From: Desulforhopalus sp. IMCC35007
GTDB taxonomy: Bacteria > Desulfobacterota > Desulfobulbia > Desulfobulbales > Desulfocapsaceae
Direction: 5' to 3'
DNA: 64,000 bases
Assembly (NCBI RefSeq): GCF_005116575.1
Contig: NZ_SWCN01000025.1
Span: 1-64,000, forward strand
Of the stretch, positions 55,118 to 64,000 are shown one piece after another; position 1 is the first letter of the stretch; every line of letters starts with the position of its first letter. The notes beneath the pieces were generated by a model, which was given only the letters and a program-made list of their open reading frames with translations, was not told the DNA's origin and did no database searches. A program made the translations under genes and the position numbers.

Positions 55118-55625
55118 AGGGATACTCTTCTTGGTCACTAAAGGGGAGTTGGTATTGTTAAACCGCTTATATGGTGAATGCGCAGGGGAGCGTAGCTAAC
55201 ATCTTCGAAGCTTTCAGATGTAGCTTTTATAACGCAGAACTGACGACAAAACCAGCGGTGAATATTTGTAACGACATGACTGTCTAACTGAGTTTTTGAT
55301 TGATAAGAGTACGTCGGTATTTTTGTCATCATCTTTCTTCCAGGCGTTACCTGCCAACATTCCGTAAGTTTGTACAGGTCCTTGACAGCGACAAGCTATT
55401 ATACTGTTTCTCTTGATCTTTTTGGAATGTACGGCTTATTCTTGATGAATCGACCAAAGTATAGTCTTGAAAATCACTTGTCAATACAGTTATTGAACGA
55501 TTATTCAAGGTTGTTTTATCTGCTGTCTTTCATCGAATATAAATATTATCTCAAAAAAGCGAGATTGCAGGATGGCAAGAGTCCCGTTTGCTGAGGTGAA
55601 GAAACAATAATCACAATGCGATAAA
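55118..55625. other. Intergenic region between gshA and the PP2C phosphatase
   Basis: About 500 bp between two minus-strand genes. A 74-residue frame on the + strand (TTG start at 55370) has no ribosome site or recognisable domain and is not called. The gshA promoter should lie here. No clear operator. Confidence 0.4.
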
Positions 55626-57401
55626 TTAATGTACTTTTTCTGGTCCTATTTTTCCTGATTTTCCAACCAAATCCTTATCTGGAGAAGAGGTTTTAATGAT
55701 GACGCAGGTAAAATCGTCTTCAGCGGCAAGATTTCCCTGAAATGTAGAGAGTGCACGTGTAAGCTTGTCAATGATTTCTGCGGCCTTGAGGTGTGAGTTC
55801 TCCATTACAATTTTATTCACGGACCTCTTTCCAAACATTTTGCCATGAGGATCTCTGGCTTCCCAAATGCCATCTGTTCCGAGTAAAATTATTTGTCCTT
55901 CGTCAAGAGTTACTGCCTTATTTTTTGTAAATTGGTGGGTTGGATCAACTCCGAGTGCAATTCCAGGCCCCTTCAATTCAGAGATGGAGTTGGATTTGGG
56001 ATCATAGAGTATGGCAGGGTCATGACCTGCACGTATCCATTCCATACTCTGATTCAGCGTATCAATTGTCAGGTAAAACATGGTCATAAAATTGCCTGAG
56101 TCACCCACATCTCTTGCCAGTTGAACGTTCACGTCTGAAATTATCTCCGAGATAGATCCAGGCAGAGCCGTGCGTTGGCGAAGAAAACCACGGGTTGTGG
56201 CCATCAACAATGCAGAGGAAATACCGTGGCCGGAAACATCGCCGATGACGATACCTATCTTGCTGCTATTTCTCTCCTCAAAATGAATGAAATCATAGTA
56301 GTCTCCACCTGTCTCATCACAATAAATGCTCAGTCCTGCTATATCGAGTCCGGGAACAACAGGGTTACTTTTAGGCAAGAGATTCTGCTGAACCTGGCCT
56401 GCAAGATTGAGAGAATGTTGCAGGGCCAATCGATGTTTCAAGCCCTTTGTCATGGCGTTCACAACGGTTCCGGCATAACCAATTTCGTCGCTTGAGGTGA
56501 CAAGAATTTTTTCGTTATACTCTCCCTGCTCAACACCTTTAAGTCTGGTGACCAGATCATGTATAGGCTCTACAATTATGCGCGTTTGCAGTCGACTGAG
56601 GAGAGTTGAAAATAAAAACACCCAACCCGTAAGAATGAGGGTGAAGATGATCAGTTCTTTTCCATAAACCTCGGCGGAAACAGACACGTTTTCAAGTTCC
56701 CACTGGACCGTCAGGAGGGTTATAAGGAGGATAATTATAGGGATTAAGGCGGCCATACGGCTCACAATCAGTATCCGTCGCCCGAGGGAGCTCGGGGTAC
56801 TTCCTTCCGTCTGGTCTAACACCCCTGCAGGGAAAAACAGGGGAATAAGTGTCTTGCGAGAAGCGATTTTTATCCGCAGGGTAGCAATTGAAGAGGAGAT
56901 AAGACCAATCATACTTGCCCTGGCAGAAAAAATAATGGCTGTCTTGTAATCCAGCGTATCGTTGATGACTGCCCCCGTGGCAACCAATGCAGGTAGGAAA
57001 AACCAGAGTAATATGTTCATCTGGGCAAAGAGAATATGGAGTCTCAACAGTCTTTTTCTGGCCGCCTGCAACTGTTTTTTATTTGGCGTTCCTCCTTTTT
57101 GATCTGTTCGTAGACAAATTGTTATGGGCTTGAGCAACTGTCTCAAACCTAGGATTATGACGGTGTAAGAAATAAAAAGTATCAAGAACAGTCGAGGAAG
57201 AACGATACTTGCAAATGTAGTTGTAGAGGTTGTTCGGCCCTGTTCTGATATACTATTCACGGCAATTTGAAGTGGGGTGAACATATTCAGCAAGACCACG
57301 AAAGTTATGCCAAAGGTTGCCGCAACAATTCCGATCCAATAATAGTTAGTCAAGGTGACGCCCGCTGAAGCGGGGTGGGATATCTTTGTCTTTTCTGTCA
57401 T
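55626..57401 (-). CDS. Membrane-bound PP2C/SpoIIE (RsbU-type) serine phosphatase
   Basis: A 591-residue signalling protein. The N-terminal half holds about six TM helices (e.g. IGIVAATFGITFVVLL, LFLILFISYTVIILG) and a HAMP-like segment (about 280-330). The C-terminal SpoIIE/PP2C domain (about 345-580) has the metal motifs GDYYDF, GDVSGHGISSALLM and LLGTDGIWEARD. Such proteins dephosphorylate anti-sigma-factor antagonists in partner-switching pathways; no such partner genes are adjacent. The stimulus is unknown. Confidence 0.92.
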   Translation of the reverse strand: MTEKTKISHPASAGVTLTNYYWIGIVAATFGITFVVLLNMFTPLQIAVNSISEQGRTTSTTTFASIVLPRLFLILFISYTVIILGLRQLLKPITICLRTDQKGGTPNKKQLQAARKRLLRLHILFAQMNILLWFFLPALVATGAVINDTLDYKTAIIFSARASMIGLISSSIATLRIKIASRKTLIPLFFPAGVLDQTEGSTPSSLGRRILIVSRMAALIPIIILLITLLTVQWELENVSVSAEVYGKELIIFTLILTGWVFLFSTLLSRLQTRIIVEPIHDLVTRLKGVEQGEYNEKILVTSSDEIGYAGTVVNAMTKGLKHRLALQHSLNLAGQVQQNLLPKSNPVVPGLDIAGLSIYCDETGGDYYDFIHFEERNSSKIGIVIGDVSGHGISSALLMATTRGFLRQRTALPGSISEIISDVNVQLARDVGDSGNFMTMFYLTIDTLNQSMEWIRAGHDPAILYDPKSNSISELKGPGIALGVDPTHQFTKNKAVTLDEGQIILLGTDGIWEARDPHGKMFGKRSVNKIVMENSHLKAAEIIDKLTRALSTFQGNLAAEDDFTCVIIKTSSPDKDLVGKSGKIGPEKVH

Positions 57402-57887
57402 TTATGATCCGCCAAGATGGATTCATCTGCTGATGAAAAAATAATTTTTTAAAAAAGAAGGTTGAGATGTGTGCAGATGTACAATCCTCAGATTTGATAC
57501 AACAATAGATACTCTTCGATAGAAATTGTTTCAAACTTTTTAACCATGACAGCAGTTGCCAAGCGCAAGATAAACCAGCCGTATCATATAGAGGGAAATG
57601 TTGTTCTTAAGTTTTCAATTTTTGTTGTGTATTTCATAAAAAAAGTGGTTAAGGTTGAATGAGTATTCAAGAAAGACTGGCAAAAAATTGTCCTTTAAGA
57701 AAACATGAGTGATTGTTCAACGTTGTGTTCGTGAACCCTGGTGGAAAAAGCTCTACCATTTTCTGGTCGCTGCTCTCAAGCGCCGAGGAAATTAGCTGAC
57801 AGCCTTCCTTCCACCACAACAAGGAAGCTGTCATGAACCTGGGAGTTCTTTTTAAGAGACAATTTGCATAATTCTTCACAAAAAATC
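57402..57887. other. Intergenic region ahead of the acrAB promoter
   Basis: No gene supported; a long minus-strand frame that runs from within acrA (57667-58350) is a shadow. A hairpin TGACAGC(C)TTCCTT / AAGGAAGCTGTCA (57797-57833, 10-base loop) stands about 55 bp before the promoter, with no immediate T-run. Confidence 0.45.
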
Positions 57888-57916
57888 TTGCATACATGCA
57901 TGAATGTATGTATAAG
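57888..57916 (+). promoter_or_regulatory. acrAB promoter with AcrR-type operator
   Basis: The -35 TTGCAT (57888-57893), 17-bp spacer and -10 TATAAG (57911-57916) form a good sigma-70 promoter. The spacer is filled by an inverted repeat CATACAT..ATGTATG; the full 24-bp site (57889-57912) matches the E. coli AcrR box at about 20 of 24 positions, as recalled. A repressor bound here would block RNA polymerase directly. The probable repressor is the acrR gene starting at 63862. Confidence 0.82.
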
Positions 57917-57993
57917 TCTGATCCGTAAATAATCGCTGTGTACCTCAGGTCTGGACAGACCATAACTCCAAACAAAACAAAGGTGTTAACTAT

Positions 57994-59196
57994 ATGATAT
58001 TGAATAAAATGAGACTGATTCCTGTGGTGATGCTGACCTGCCTGCTGCTTGGCGGCTGCCAGCAGGAGACGAAGAAGGCGGGAATGGCAGCACCTGGGCC
58101 CGTTGAAGTGGATGTGGTCACTGTCACTCCACAGGTTGCAGAACTGGCGGTTGAACTGCCTGGCCGGACAGCGGCTTTTCGGGTGGCGGAAGTACGACCC
58201 CAGGTCAACGGGATCATAAAGCAAAGGCTGTTTGTTGAGGGCAGTGAAGTGAGCGCAGGACAGCTCCTCTATCAGATTGATCCGGCGGTCTATCAGGCTA
58301 AGGTCGATAGTGCAGAGGCTGCACTTGCAAGAGCCCGGGCGGTAGAACACTCAACACAATTAAAAGCAGAACGATACAAGGTTTTGGTTAAAACCAAGGC
58401 GGTGAGTGAGCTTGATCAGATAGAGATCGAGGCGACCTGGAAACAGGCAGTAGCCGATGTTGCCTCAGCTGAGGCGGCGCTCAACAGTGCTCGCATCGAT
58501 CTTAATTACACCAGGGTAACTGCACCAATCAGTGGACGTATCGGTAAGACGATGATTTCTGAAGGTGCACTGGTAACCGCCCAACAGAGCACAGCACTTG
58601 CGACAATTCAGCAGCTGGATCCACTCTATGTTGATGTGACCCAGTCGAGTATGGAATTGCTGAAACTCAAAAAAGATCTGTCAAGCGGTGCCGTTGCAGG
58701 CGATACCGCGATGCGGCGTGAGGTTGCAATCATTCTGGAAGATGGTTCTCAGTACGGGGAGACAGGATCCTTGGAGTTCTCTGATGTTACCGTGGACCAG
58801 ACGACAGGTGGTATCACCTTAAGGGCTATTGTAGCCAATCCACGTGGGGAATTGCTGCCTGGTATGTTTGTCCGGGCAAATATTGTCAGTGGTATGAAAG
58901 CAGATGCCATTCTGGTTCCAGCTTTGAGTGTGTCCCGAAATGTTAAGGGCCAGGCCGTGGTCATGGTGGTGAATGATGAGTCAAATGTGGAAGTCCGCAT
59001 TATTGAAAGCGGCCGGAATATTGGCGACAAGGTGATGGTAAACTCTGGTCTGAAAGGCGGTGAAAAGGTTATTGTGGCCGGATTGCAGAAGGTGAAGCCG
59101 GGGGTCGCGGTACATGCGATAGAACGAGAGACTCCCGTGGTTGGAATGGTCACCGGGCAAACAGAAGAGACGCAAGCCGTTGCGAAGGTGGAGTAG
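57994..59196 (+). CDS. acrA: RND efflux periplasmic adaptor AcrA-like lipoprotein
   Basis: A 400-residue membrane-fusion protein. Lipoprotein signal with lipobox LLLGGC (lipid Cys about C22), barrel-sandwich halves (GRTAAFRVAEVRPQVNGII, YTRVTAPISGRIGKT), an alpha hairpin (about 100-165) and a C-terminal barrel with LLPGMFVRANI. This is the AcrA/MexA subgroup. AAAGGTG lies 6-8 bases before the ATG. It begins acrA-acrB-oprM and is separated from acrB by 3 bp. Confidence 0.95.
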   Translation: MILNKMRLIPVVMLTCLLLGGCQQETKKAGMAAPGPVEVDVVTVTPQVAELAVELPGRTAAFRVAEVRPQVNGIIKQRLFVEGSEVSAGQLLYQIDPAVYQAKVDSAEAALARARAVEHSTQLKAERYKVLVKTKAVSELDQIEIEATWKQAVADVASAEAALNSARIDLNYTRVTAPISGRIGKTMISEGALVTAQQSTALATIQQLDPLYVDVTQSSMELLKLKKDLSSGAVAGDTAMRREVAIILEDGSQYGETGSLEFSDVTVDQTTGGITLRAIVANPRGELLPGMFVRANIVSGMKADAILVPALSVSRNVKGQAVVMVVNDESNVEVRIIESGRNIGDKVMVNSGLKGGEKVIVAGLQKVKPGVAVHAIERETPVVGMVTGQTEETQAVAKVE

Positions 59197-59199
59197 ATC

Positions 59200-62100
59200 A
59201 TGGCAGCATTTTTTATAGAACGTCCCATCTTTGCATGGGTTATTGCAATTGTAATTATGTTGGCCGGAGCCTTGTCCATTCTTCGCCTGCCGATCTCTCA
59301 GTATCCGGAGATTGCGCCTCCTGCGGTAACGATTACTGCAAGTTATCCTGGAGCGTCGGCTAAAACCGTCGAAGACAGCGTGACCCAGGTTATCGAACAG
59401 AATATGAACGGTATTGATAACCTGCTCTATATGAATTCCCAGAGTTCTTCTGCAGGGAGTGTCTCAATCACCCTGACCTTTAAGGCAGGCACCGACCCGG
59501 ATATTGCCCAGGTCCAGGTGCAGAATAAACTCCAGCAGGTGACAAGTCAGATCCCAGAGGCAGTGCAGCAGCAGGGATTGCAGGTTGCCAAGTCAAACAC
59601 CACGATCCTCCTGGTTGTCGGCCTGATTTCAACAGATAACAGCATGGATAAAAACGACCTCTCGGATTTTATGGTGTCAACCCTGAGAGATCCCCTCAGC
59701 CGCACCAAAGGTGTCGGCAGCATCCAGATTTTCGGCAGTCAGTATGCCATGCGTATCTGGCTTGACCCTCATAAACTCAACAGCTACCAGATGACACCCG
59801 GTGACGTCAGTGCAGCAATCAGTGCTCAGAACAATCAGGTTGCTGTAGGTGACCTCGGCGGGGTTCCCTCCGTTGCAGGCCAGCAGGTCAGTGCCAGTAT
59901 GATGGCTCAGACAATGATGAGCTCCCCCGAGGAGTTTGGCAATATCCTGCTTCGTGTCAACGTCGATGGTTCGCAGGTACGCTTGCGTGATGTGGCCCGG
60001 ATAGAGATCGGCGGTGAGAGTTATACGACCACCACCACCTTCAACGGTCAGTCGGCTTCAGGTATGGGTATCATGCTGGCAACCGGTGCCAACGCACTTG
60101 ACACCGCTGAAGCGGTTCGCGCAAAGCTTGCCGAGTTGCAGCCCTATTTCCCGGCCGGGGTTACGGTGGTCTATCCGTATGACACCACAACCTTTGTAAA
60201 AATCTCCATTGAAGAGGTGGCACATACCCTCGTTGAGGCCATTGTCCTGGTCTTTCTGGTAATGCTGCTGTTTCTCCAGAACTTTCGCGCAACGCTTATT
60301 CCGACCATTGCCGTGCCAGTCGTACTTCTTGGTACCTTTGGAGTCATGGCCGCCTTTGGTTTTTCTATCAACACCCTGACCATGTTCGGCCTGGTTCTGG
60401 CTATCGGTCTTTTGGTCGATGACGCAATTGTCGTGGTGGAGAACGTGGAACGCCTCATGGCAACGGAAGGCCTTTCTCCGAAGGAAGCCACTAAAAAATC
60501 GATGAAGCAGATCACCAGCGCTCTTGTCGGTATTGCTCTGGTGCTCTCTGCCGTTTTTATTCCCATGGCCTTTTTTGGCGGGTCGACCGGTGCCATCTAC
60601 CGTCAGTTTTCGGTGACCATCGTCTCTGCCATGGCCCTGTCGGTATTGGTTGCAATCATCCTTACACCGGCACTCTGTGCCACCATGCTAAAACCTATGG
60701 CAGCCGGTAGTCACATTGCAAAAGGCGGTTTTTTCGGCTGGTTCAACCGAATGTTTATCCGCAATACGGACAGATATGGCCGCAGTGTCGGCTACATTGT
60801 CAAACGTGCCGGGCGCTTTGGTCTGATCTACGTCCTTCTTGTGTGCGGTATGGGGTATCTTTTCACTAAACTGCCAACATCTTTCCTGCCCTCGGAAGAT
60901 CAGGGTGTCTTCCTGTCCATGGTCCAGCTACCAACAGGAGCCACCCAGGAGCGTACTCAGGCGGTTCTCAATAAGGTTCGTGATCACTACCTGACCCAGG
61001 AAAAAGAAAATGTTGAAAAGGTTTTTACTGTGGCAGGTTTCAGCTTTGCAGGTACCGGCCAGAATATGGGCCTGGTGTTTGTGGGTTTAAAAGACTGGAG
61101 CGAACGTCCGCGTAAGGATCAGTCTGTTGACGCGATCATAGGCAGAGCCATGGGCTATTTCTATACCATTAAAGAGGCTCAGGTCTTTGCCTTTAACCTG
61201 CCTGCCATAAGGGGACTTGGTTCCTCAACAGGATTTGATTTTTATTTACAGGACAGGGCAGGGCTCGGTCATGAAAAGCTGATGGAAGCAAGAAACATGC
61301 TTCTGGGGATGGCGGCACAAAATCCCGGCCTCACCCGTGTTCGTCCAAATGGAATGGAGGATACACCGCAATATAATGTCGATATTGACTATGAAAAAGC
61401 AATGGCGCTTGGAATATCGGTAAGTGATATCAACTCCACTCTCTCTACAGCCTGGGGCTCAAACTATGTAAACGACTTTATCCATAATGGCCGGATCAAG
61501 AAAGTCTACCTCCAGTCCGATGCCCCTTACCGGATGCAGCCTGAGGATATCTCAAAATGGTATGTGCGCAACTCCGTCAATAAAATGGTACCGTTTTCGA
61601 CCTTTTCCAGCGGTCACTGGAGTTACGGTTCGCCGCGTCTTGAACGTTATAACGGAAATCCAGCGGTGGAAGTAGTCGGTGAGGCCGCTCCCGGCCTTTC
61701 CAGTGGTGACGCCATGGCAACGATCAGTCAACTGGTGGCCCAGCTGCCTGCAGGAATCGGTTATGAATGGACGGGAACATCCCTGCAGGAACAGCAGTCT
61801 GGTTCCCAGGCACCGGGACTCTATGCCATTTCACTTCTGGTCGTCTTTCTCTGTCTGGCGGCGCTTTATGAAAGCTGGACGGTACCTTTTTCCGTTATGC
61901 TGGCCGTTCCTCTCGGTGTGCTTGGAGCCCTTATGGCAGCCTATTTTAGAGGGATGGAAAACGATGTTTATTTCCAGGTGGGGCTTTTAACCACCATTGG
62001 TCTGTCGGCCAAAAATGCCATTTTGATCGTGGAGTTTGCGAAATCTCTCTATGATGAAGGTGCCGATCTGGTCGAGGCAACTGTTGAGGCCTGCCGGATG

Positions 62101-62340
62101 CGGCTCCGCCCGATTCTCATGACATCTCTGGCTTTCATGCTTGGTGTTCTGCCCCTGGCCATCAGTACCGGCGCAGGCGCAAACAGCAGACATGCCATTG
62201 GTACCGGAGTTTTTGGCGGGATGTTATCGGCAACCGTTTTGGCTATCTTTTTTATCCCACTCTTTTTTGTGGTTGTTATGCGCCTCTTTAAACCAAGAAA
62301 AATTACAAAGTCCTCAGTCGCGCTGGTAGAGGGGCAATAA
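59200..62340 (+). CDS. acrB: RND multidrug efflux permease AcrB-like
   Basis: A 1046-residue trimeric proton-driven pump of the HAE1 branch. It starts [17 protein letters not shown]; the paired relay aspartates are in [18 protein letters not shown] (TM4) and the relay Lys in [12 protein letters not shown] (TM10). Docking and pore domains occupy the two periplasmic loops. Length and motifs match AcrB/MexB (about 1045). It exports amphipathic drugs and bile-salt-like compounds in known members. It lies 3 bp after acrA and overlaps nothing. Confidence 0.96.
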   Translation: MAAFFIERPIFAWVIAIVIMLAGALSILRLPISQYPEIAPPAVTITASYPGASAKTVEDSVTQVIEQNMNGIDNLLYMNSQSSSAGSVSITLTFKAGTDPDIAQVQVQNKLQQVTSQIPEAVQQQGLQVAKSNTTILLVVGLISTDNSMDKNDLSDFMVSTLRDPLSRTKGVGSIQIFGSQYAMRIWLDPHKLNSYQMTPGDVSAAISAQNNQVAVGDLGGVPSVAGQQVSASMMAQTMMSSPEEFGNILLRVNVDGSQVRLRDVARIEIGGESYTTTTTFNGQSASGMGIMLATGANALDTAEAVRAKLAELQPYFPAGVTVVYPYDTTTFVKISIEEVAHTLVEAIVLVFLVMLLFLQNFRATLIPTIAVPVVLLGTFGVMAAFGFSINTLTMFGLVLAIGLLVDDAIVVVENVERLMATEGLSPKEATKKSMKQITSALVGIALVLSAVFIPMAFFGGSTGAIYRQFSVTIVSAMALSVLVAIILTPALCATMLKPMAAGSHIAKGGFFGWFNRMFIRNTDRYGRSVGYIVKRAGRFGLIYVLLVCGMGYLFTKLPTSFLPSEDQGVFLSMVQLPTGATQERTQAVLNKVRDHYLTQEKENVEKVFTVAGFSFAGTGQNMGLVFVGLKDWSERPRKDQSVDAIIGRAMGYFYTIKEAQVFAFNLPAIRGLGSSTGFDFYLQDRAGLGHEKLMEARNMLLGMAAQNPGLTRVRPNGMEDTPQYNVDIDYEKAMALGISVSDINSTLSTAWGSNYVNDFIHNGRIKKVYLQSDAPYRMQPEDISKWYVRNSVNKMVPFSTFSSGHWSYGSPRLERYNGNPAVEVVGEAAPGLSSGDAMATISQLVAQLPAGIGYEWTGTSLQEQQSGSQAPGLYAISLLVVFLCLAALYESWTVPFSVMLAVPLGVLGALMAAYFRGMENDVYFQVGLLTTIGLSAKNAILIVEFAKSLYDEGADLVEATVEACRMRLRPILMTSLAFMLGVLPLAISTGAGANSRHAIGTGVFGGMLSATVLAIFFIPLFFVVVMRLFKPRKITKSSVALVEGQ

Positions 62341-62341
62341 G

Positions 62342-63760
62342 ATGATGAAAAAACAAATACAAAAGTGTTTTTTAGGAGCCTTGCTTCTTGCTGTAAGTGG
62401 CTGTTCCATGATTCCGGCCTATCAGTCTCCGGAATTACCCGTGGCCTCAACTCTGGGTGATCGATACCTCCGTGAGTTACCACAAGCTGCCGGTTCTGGG
62501 CAGACCCGGGATGTTTCAGAGCTGGGCTGGGCAGAGGTGTTTACCGACCCCGTTCTTCAGGACCTTATTGAAACTGCACTGGCCAATAACCGTGATCTGC
62601 GGGAAACTGCCTTGAATGTGGAGGCATACCAGGCCCAGTACCGGATCCAGAAGTCGAAGTTGTTACCGACGGTATCGGGAGAAGGGGATGGAAGCAAACT
62701 GCGCACTCTTTATAATTCCTCCCATGTGACAAGTGAAAGCTATTCCCTGCAGGTTGGTGTGACCTCCTATGAGCTTGACCTGTTTGGCCGGATCCGCAGT
62801 CTCAGCAATGAGGCCCTCGAGCAGTACCTGGCCATGGAAGAGTCACGCAAAACTGCTGCACTGAGTCTGGTCTCCGAGGTTGCAAGGGCTTATCTCAGCT
62901 GGCTCTCTGACCGGGAGCTGTTGCATATTTCCCAGGATACGGAACGTGTAGAACAAGAATCCTATGCCCTTGTGAAACAGCGAGTCGATGGCGGGGTTGC
63001 AACAGAGCTGGAACTGGCCCAGGCCCGTTCCAGCCTCGAAGCCGTCAGGGCTAACCTTGCCATGTACCGCAGGCAAGTCGCCCAGGACTATCACTACCTC
63101 AATCTGTTGACTGGGACCTCTCTTTCAGAAAAAGTCCTGCCCGAGCAGGGCATGTTGCGGGAATTCCAACCCCTGGCTGCAATGCCCCAGTCCCTCTCAT
63201 CGGAGGTTCTGCTCCAGCGGCCTGATATCATGGCAGCAGAGCATGAGTTGAAAGGCGCCAATGCAAGTATAGGTGCGGCCAGGGCCGCATTTTTCCCAAC
63301 GGTAAGCCTGACCGCCAGCGCTGGAGTGAGCAGCGATGACCTCTCAGGTCTGTTTGAGAGTGGTTCTGGTGCCTGGATGTTTGCGCCCTCCATCAGCGTG
63401 CCGATCTTTACGGCTGGCCGGCTGTCCGCCGAACTCGATGTGGCAAAAATAGAGAAAGAAATTTATGTAGCTCGCTATGAACGGGCAATACAGACCGCCT
63501 TTCGTGAAGTATCTGATGCCCTGGTTGCTGTTGATACCTACAGGGACCAGTTACAGGCACAGCAGGCAAATCTGGAGGCAACCGAACATTATTTTCAACA
63601 GGCGAGAAGCCGGTACGAGGAGGGAGTGGACAGTTTTCTCACCCTTCTTGATGCCCAGCGCTCACTGTACAGTTCTAAACAATCGTTTCTCACAATGAAG
63701 CTTGCCCAGTTGGAAAATCAGGTCAATCTGTACAAGGTACTCGGCGGAGGCTGGCATTGA
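62342..63760 (+). CDS. oprM: RND outer-membrane channel, OprM/NodT family lipoprotein
   Basis: A 472-residue outer-membrane factor of the TolC superfamily. Lipobox AVSGC (lipid Cys about C21), two structural repeats with the typical helical entries (LANNRDLRETALNVEAY, RPDIMAAEHELKGANASIGAARAAFFP cited as RPDIMAAEHELKGAN) and C-terminal LLDAQRSLYSS. It completes the tripartite pump with AcrA and AcrB; it starts 1 bp after the acrB stop. It may also serve the RND pump at 6667, which lacks its own channel. Confidence 0.94.
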   Translation: MMKKQIQKCFLGALLLAVSGCSMIPAYQSPELPVASTLGDRYLRELPQAAGSGQTRDVSELGWAEVFTDPVLQDLIETALANNRDLRETALNVEAYQAQYRIQKSKLLPTVSGEGDGSKLRTLYNSSHVTSESYSLQVGVTSYELDLFGRIRSLSNEALEQYLAMEESRKTAALSLVSEVARAYLSWLSDRELLHISQDTERVEQESYALVKQRVDGGVATELELAQARSSLEAVRANLAMYRRQVAQDYHYLNLLTGTSLSEKVLPEQGMLREFQPLAAMPQSLSSEVLLQRPDIMAAEHELKGANASIGAARAAFFPTVSLTASAGVSSDDLSGLFESGSGAWMFAPSISVPIFTAGRLSAELDVAKIEKEIYVARYERAIQTAFREVSDALVAVDTYRDQLQAQQANLEATEHYFQQARSRYEEGVDSFLTLLDAQRSLYSSKQSFLTMKLAQLENQVNLYKVLGGGWH

Positions 63761-63861
63761 TTGGCTAACGTTCATTTTGGAGAGATAAACAGAAGTAAAG
63801 AGCGTGGAGAATTTTTCAAATTATTGAAAATATAAGGCAAGATGATGGAGCAACTATAAAG

Positions 63862-64000
63862 ATGGCCAGAAAAACCAAGGAAGATGCTCTGAAAACGCGG
63901 GAGACCATAATCGATGCGGCTGTTCGGATTTTCGCGGTTCGGGGGGTGTCCCGCACAACACTTGTGGAGATTGCCCAGGAAGCCGGGGTGACAAGGGGAG
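63862..64000 (+). CDS. acrR: TetR-family regulator AcrR-like, cut by the window edge
   Basis: The first 46 residues of a TetR/AcrR repressor. [20 protein letters not shown] and ...[22 protein letters not shown] closely track the N-terminus of E. coli AcrR (MARKTKQEAQETR..., GVTRGAIYWHF). It lies about 100 bp downstream of oprM on the same strand rather than divergent as in E. coli. It is probably the repressor of the acrAB operator at 57888-57916. The remainder of the gene is outside the window. Confidence 0.85.
   Translation, partial: MARKTKEDALKTRETIIDAAVRIFAVRGVSRTTLVEIAQEAGVTRG

Noticed and set aside
55370-55594. 74-residue frame on the + strand
   Set aside because: TTG start, no ribosome site, composition typical of AT-rich noncoding DNA, no recognisable domain.
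57667-58350. 227-residue frame on the minus strand
   Set aside because: It overlaps the start of acrA and its promoter; the acrA frame has clear family motifs.
1-64000. tRNA, rRNA and CRISPR arrays
   Set aside because: No tRNA-like cloverleaf, rRNA segment or regularly spaced direct repeats were found on reading both strands.

Overview
The window is about 64 kb of a moderate-GC Gram-negative chromosome. It has lipoprotein signal peptides, two tripartite-type RND pumps, a full FtsH, and an anaerobe-flavoured set of a TRAP carboxylate importer, an ADP-forming acyl-CoA synthetase, a two-subunit biotin carboxylase and an ODP-type di-iron protein. Gene content and protein style suggest Desulfobacterota (Desulfobulbales/Desulfocapsaceae-like). 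That placement is inference, because no rRNA or tRNA gene lies in the window.

Layout. 0-1.07 kb: right-hand end of an integron cassette array, with two attC sites bracketing one cassette that encodes an HNH-like protein. 1.2-6.6 kb: alpha/beta hydrolase, YkgJ-type cysteine-cluster protein, Hsp20, a protein with two ribbon-helix-helix-like segments, and a periplasmic haem fatty-acid cis-trans isomerase. 6.7-11.9 kb: tetR-MFP-RND efflux operon with two operator-like dyads. 12-18 kb: CcdA, an orphan PAS kinase, and a D-serine unit (LysR, D-serine dehydratase, AGCS symporter). 18-28.7 kb: two small proteins, tex, folP-ftsH, carB-carA. 28.8-30.7 kb: an intact 1.87-kb insertion sequence, with terminal repeats and a 5-bp target duplication, 74 bp upstream of carA. 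31-37.5 kb: pyruvate-carboxylase-like pair, rhomboid protease, ODP-like protein, patatin. 38.2-47.8 kb: a carboxylate-catabolism region with a TRAP importer, a PEP-mutase/methylisocitrate-lyase-family enzyme, a DUF401 transporter, a solute-binding protein and an ADP-forming acyl-CoA synthetase. 47.9-57.4 kb: pabAB, pntAB, gshA and a membrane PP2C phosphatase. 57.9-64 kb: an acrA-acrB-oprM operon followed by a truncated acrR, with an AcrR-box-like operator between its -35 and -10.

The most unusual observation is a previously unlabelled repeat family. Two 240-248-bp copies (A at 38217-38464, B at 45111-45350) lie in the same orientation just upstream of the TRAP operon and the acyl-CoA synthetase. 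A third, 65-bp copy (C at 53471-53535) consists only of the two ends and forms the gshA stop codon. The ends carry terminal inverted repeats (AACCTGGATTTCT-like). The interior of A and B keeps a nested stem, a conserved CCCGAAGGG hairpin and a terminator-like hairpin plus T-run. Several differences between the copies preserve pairing through G-U wobbles on the + strand only. This looks like a mobile element carrying a structured RNA, or an RNA leader shared by two metabolically linkable units.

Other points of interest are the IS-separated carAB promoter region, a rho-independent terminator that every pabAB transcript probably has to cross, and the AcrR-like operator.
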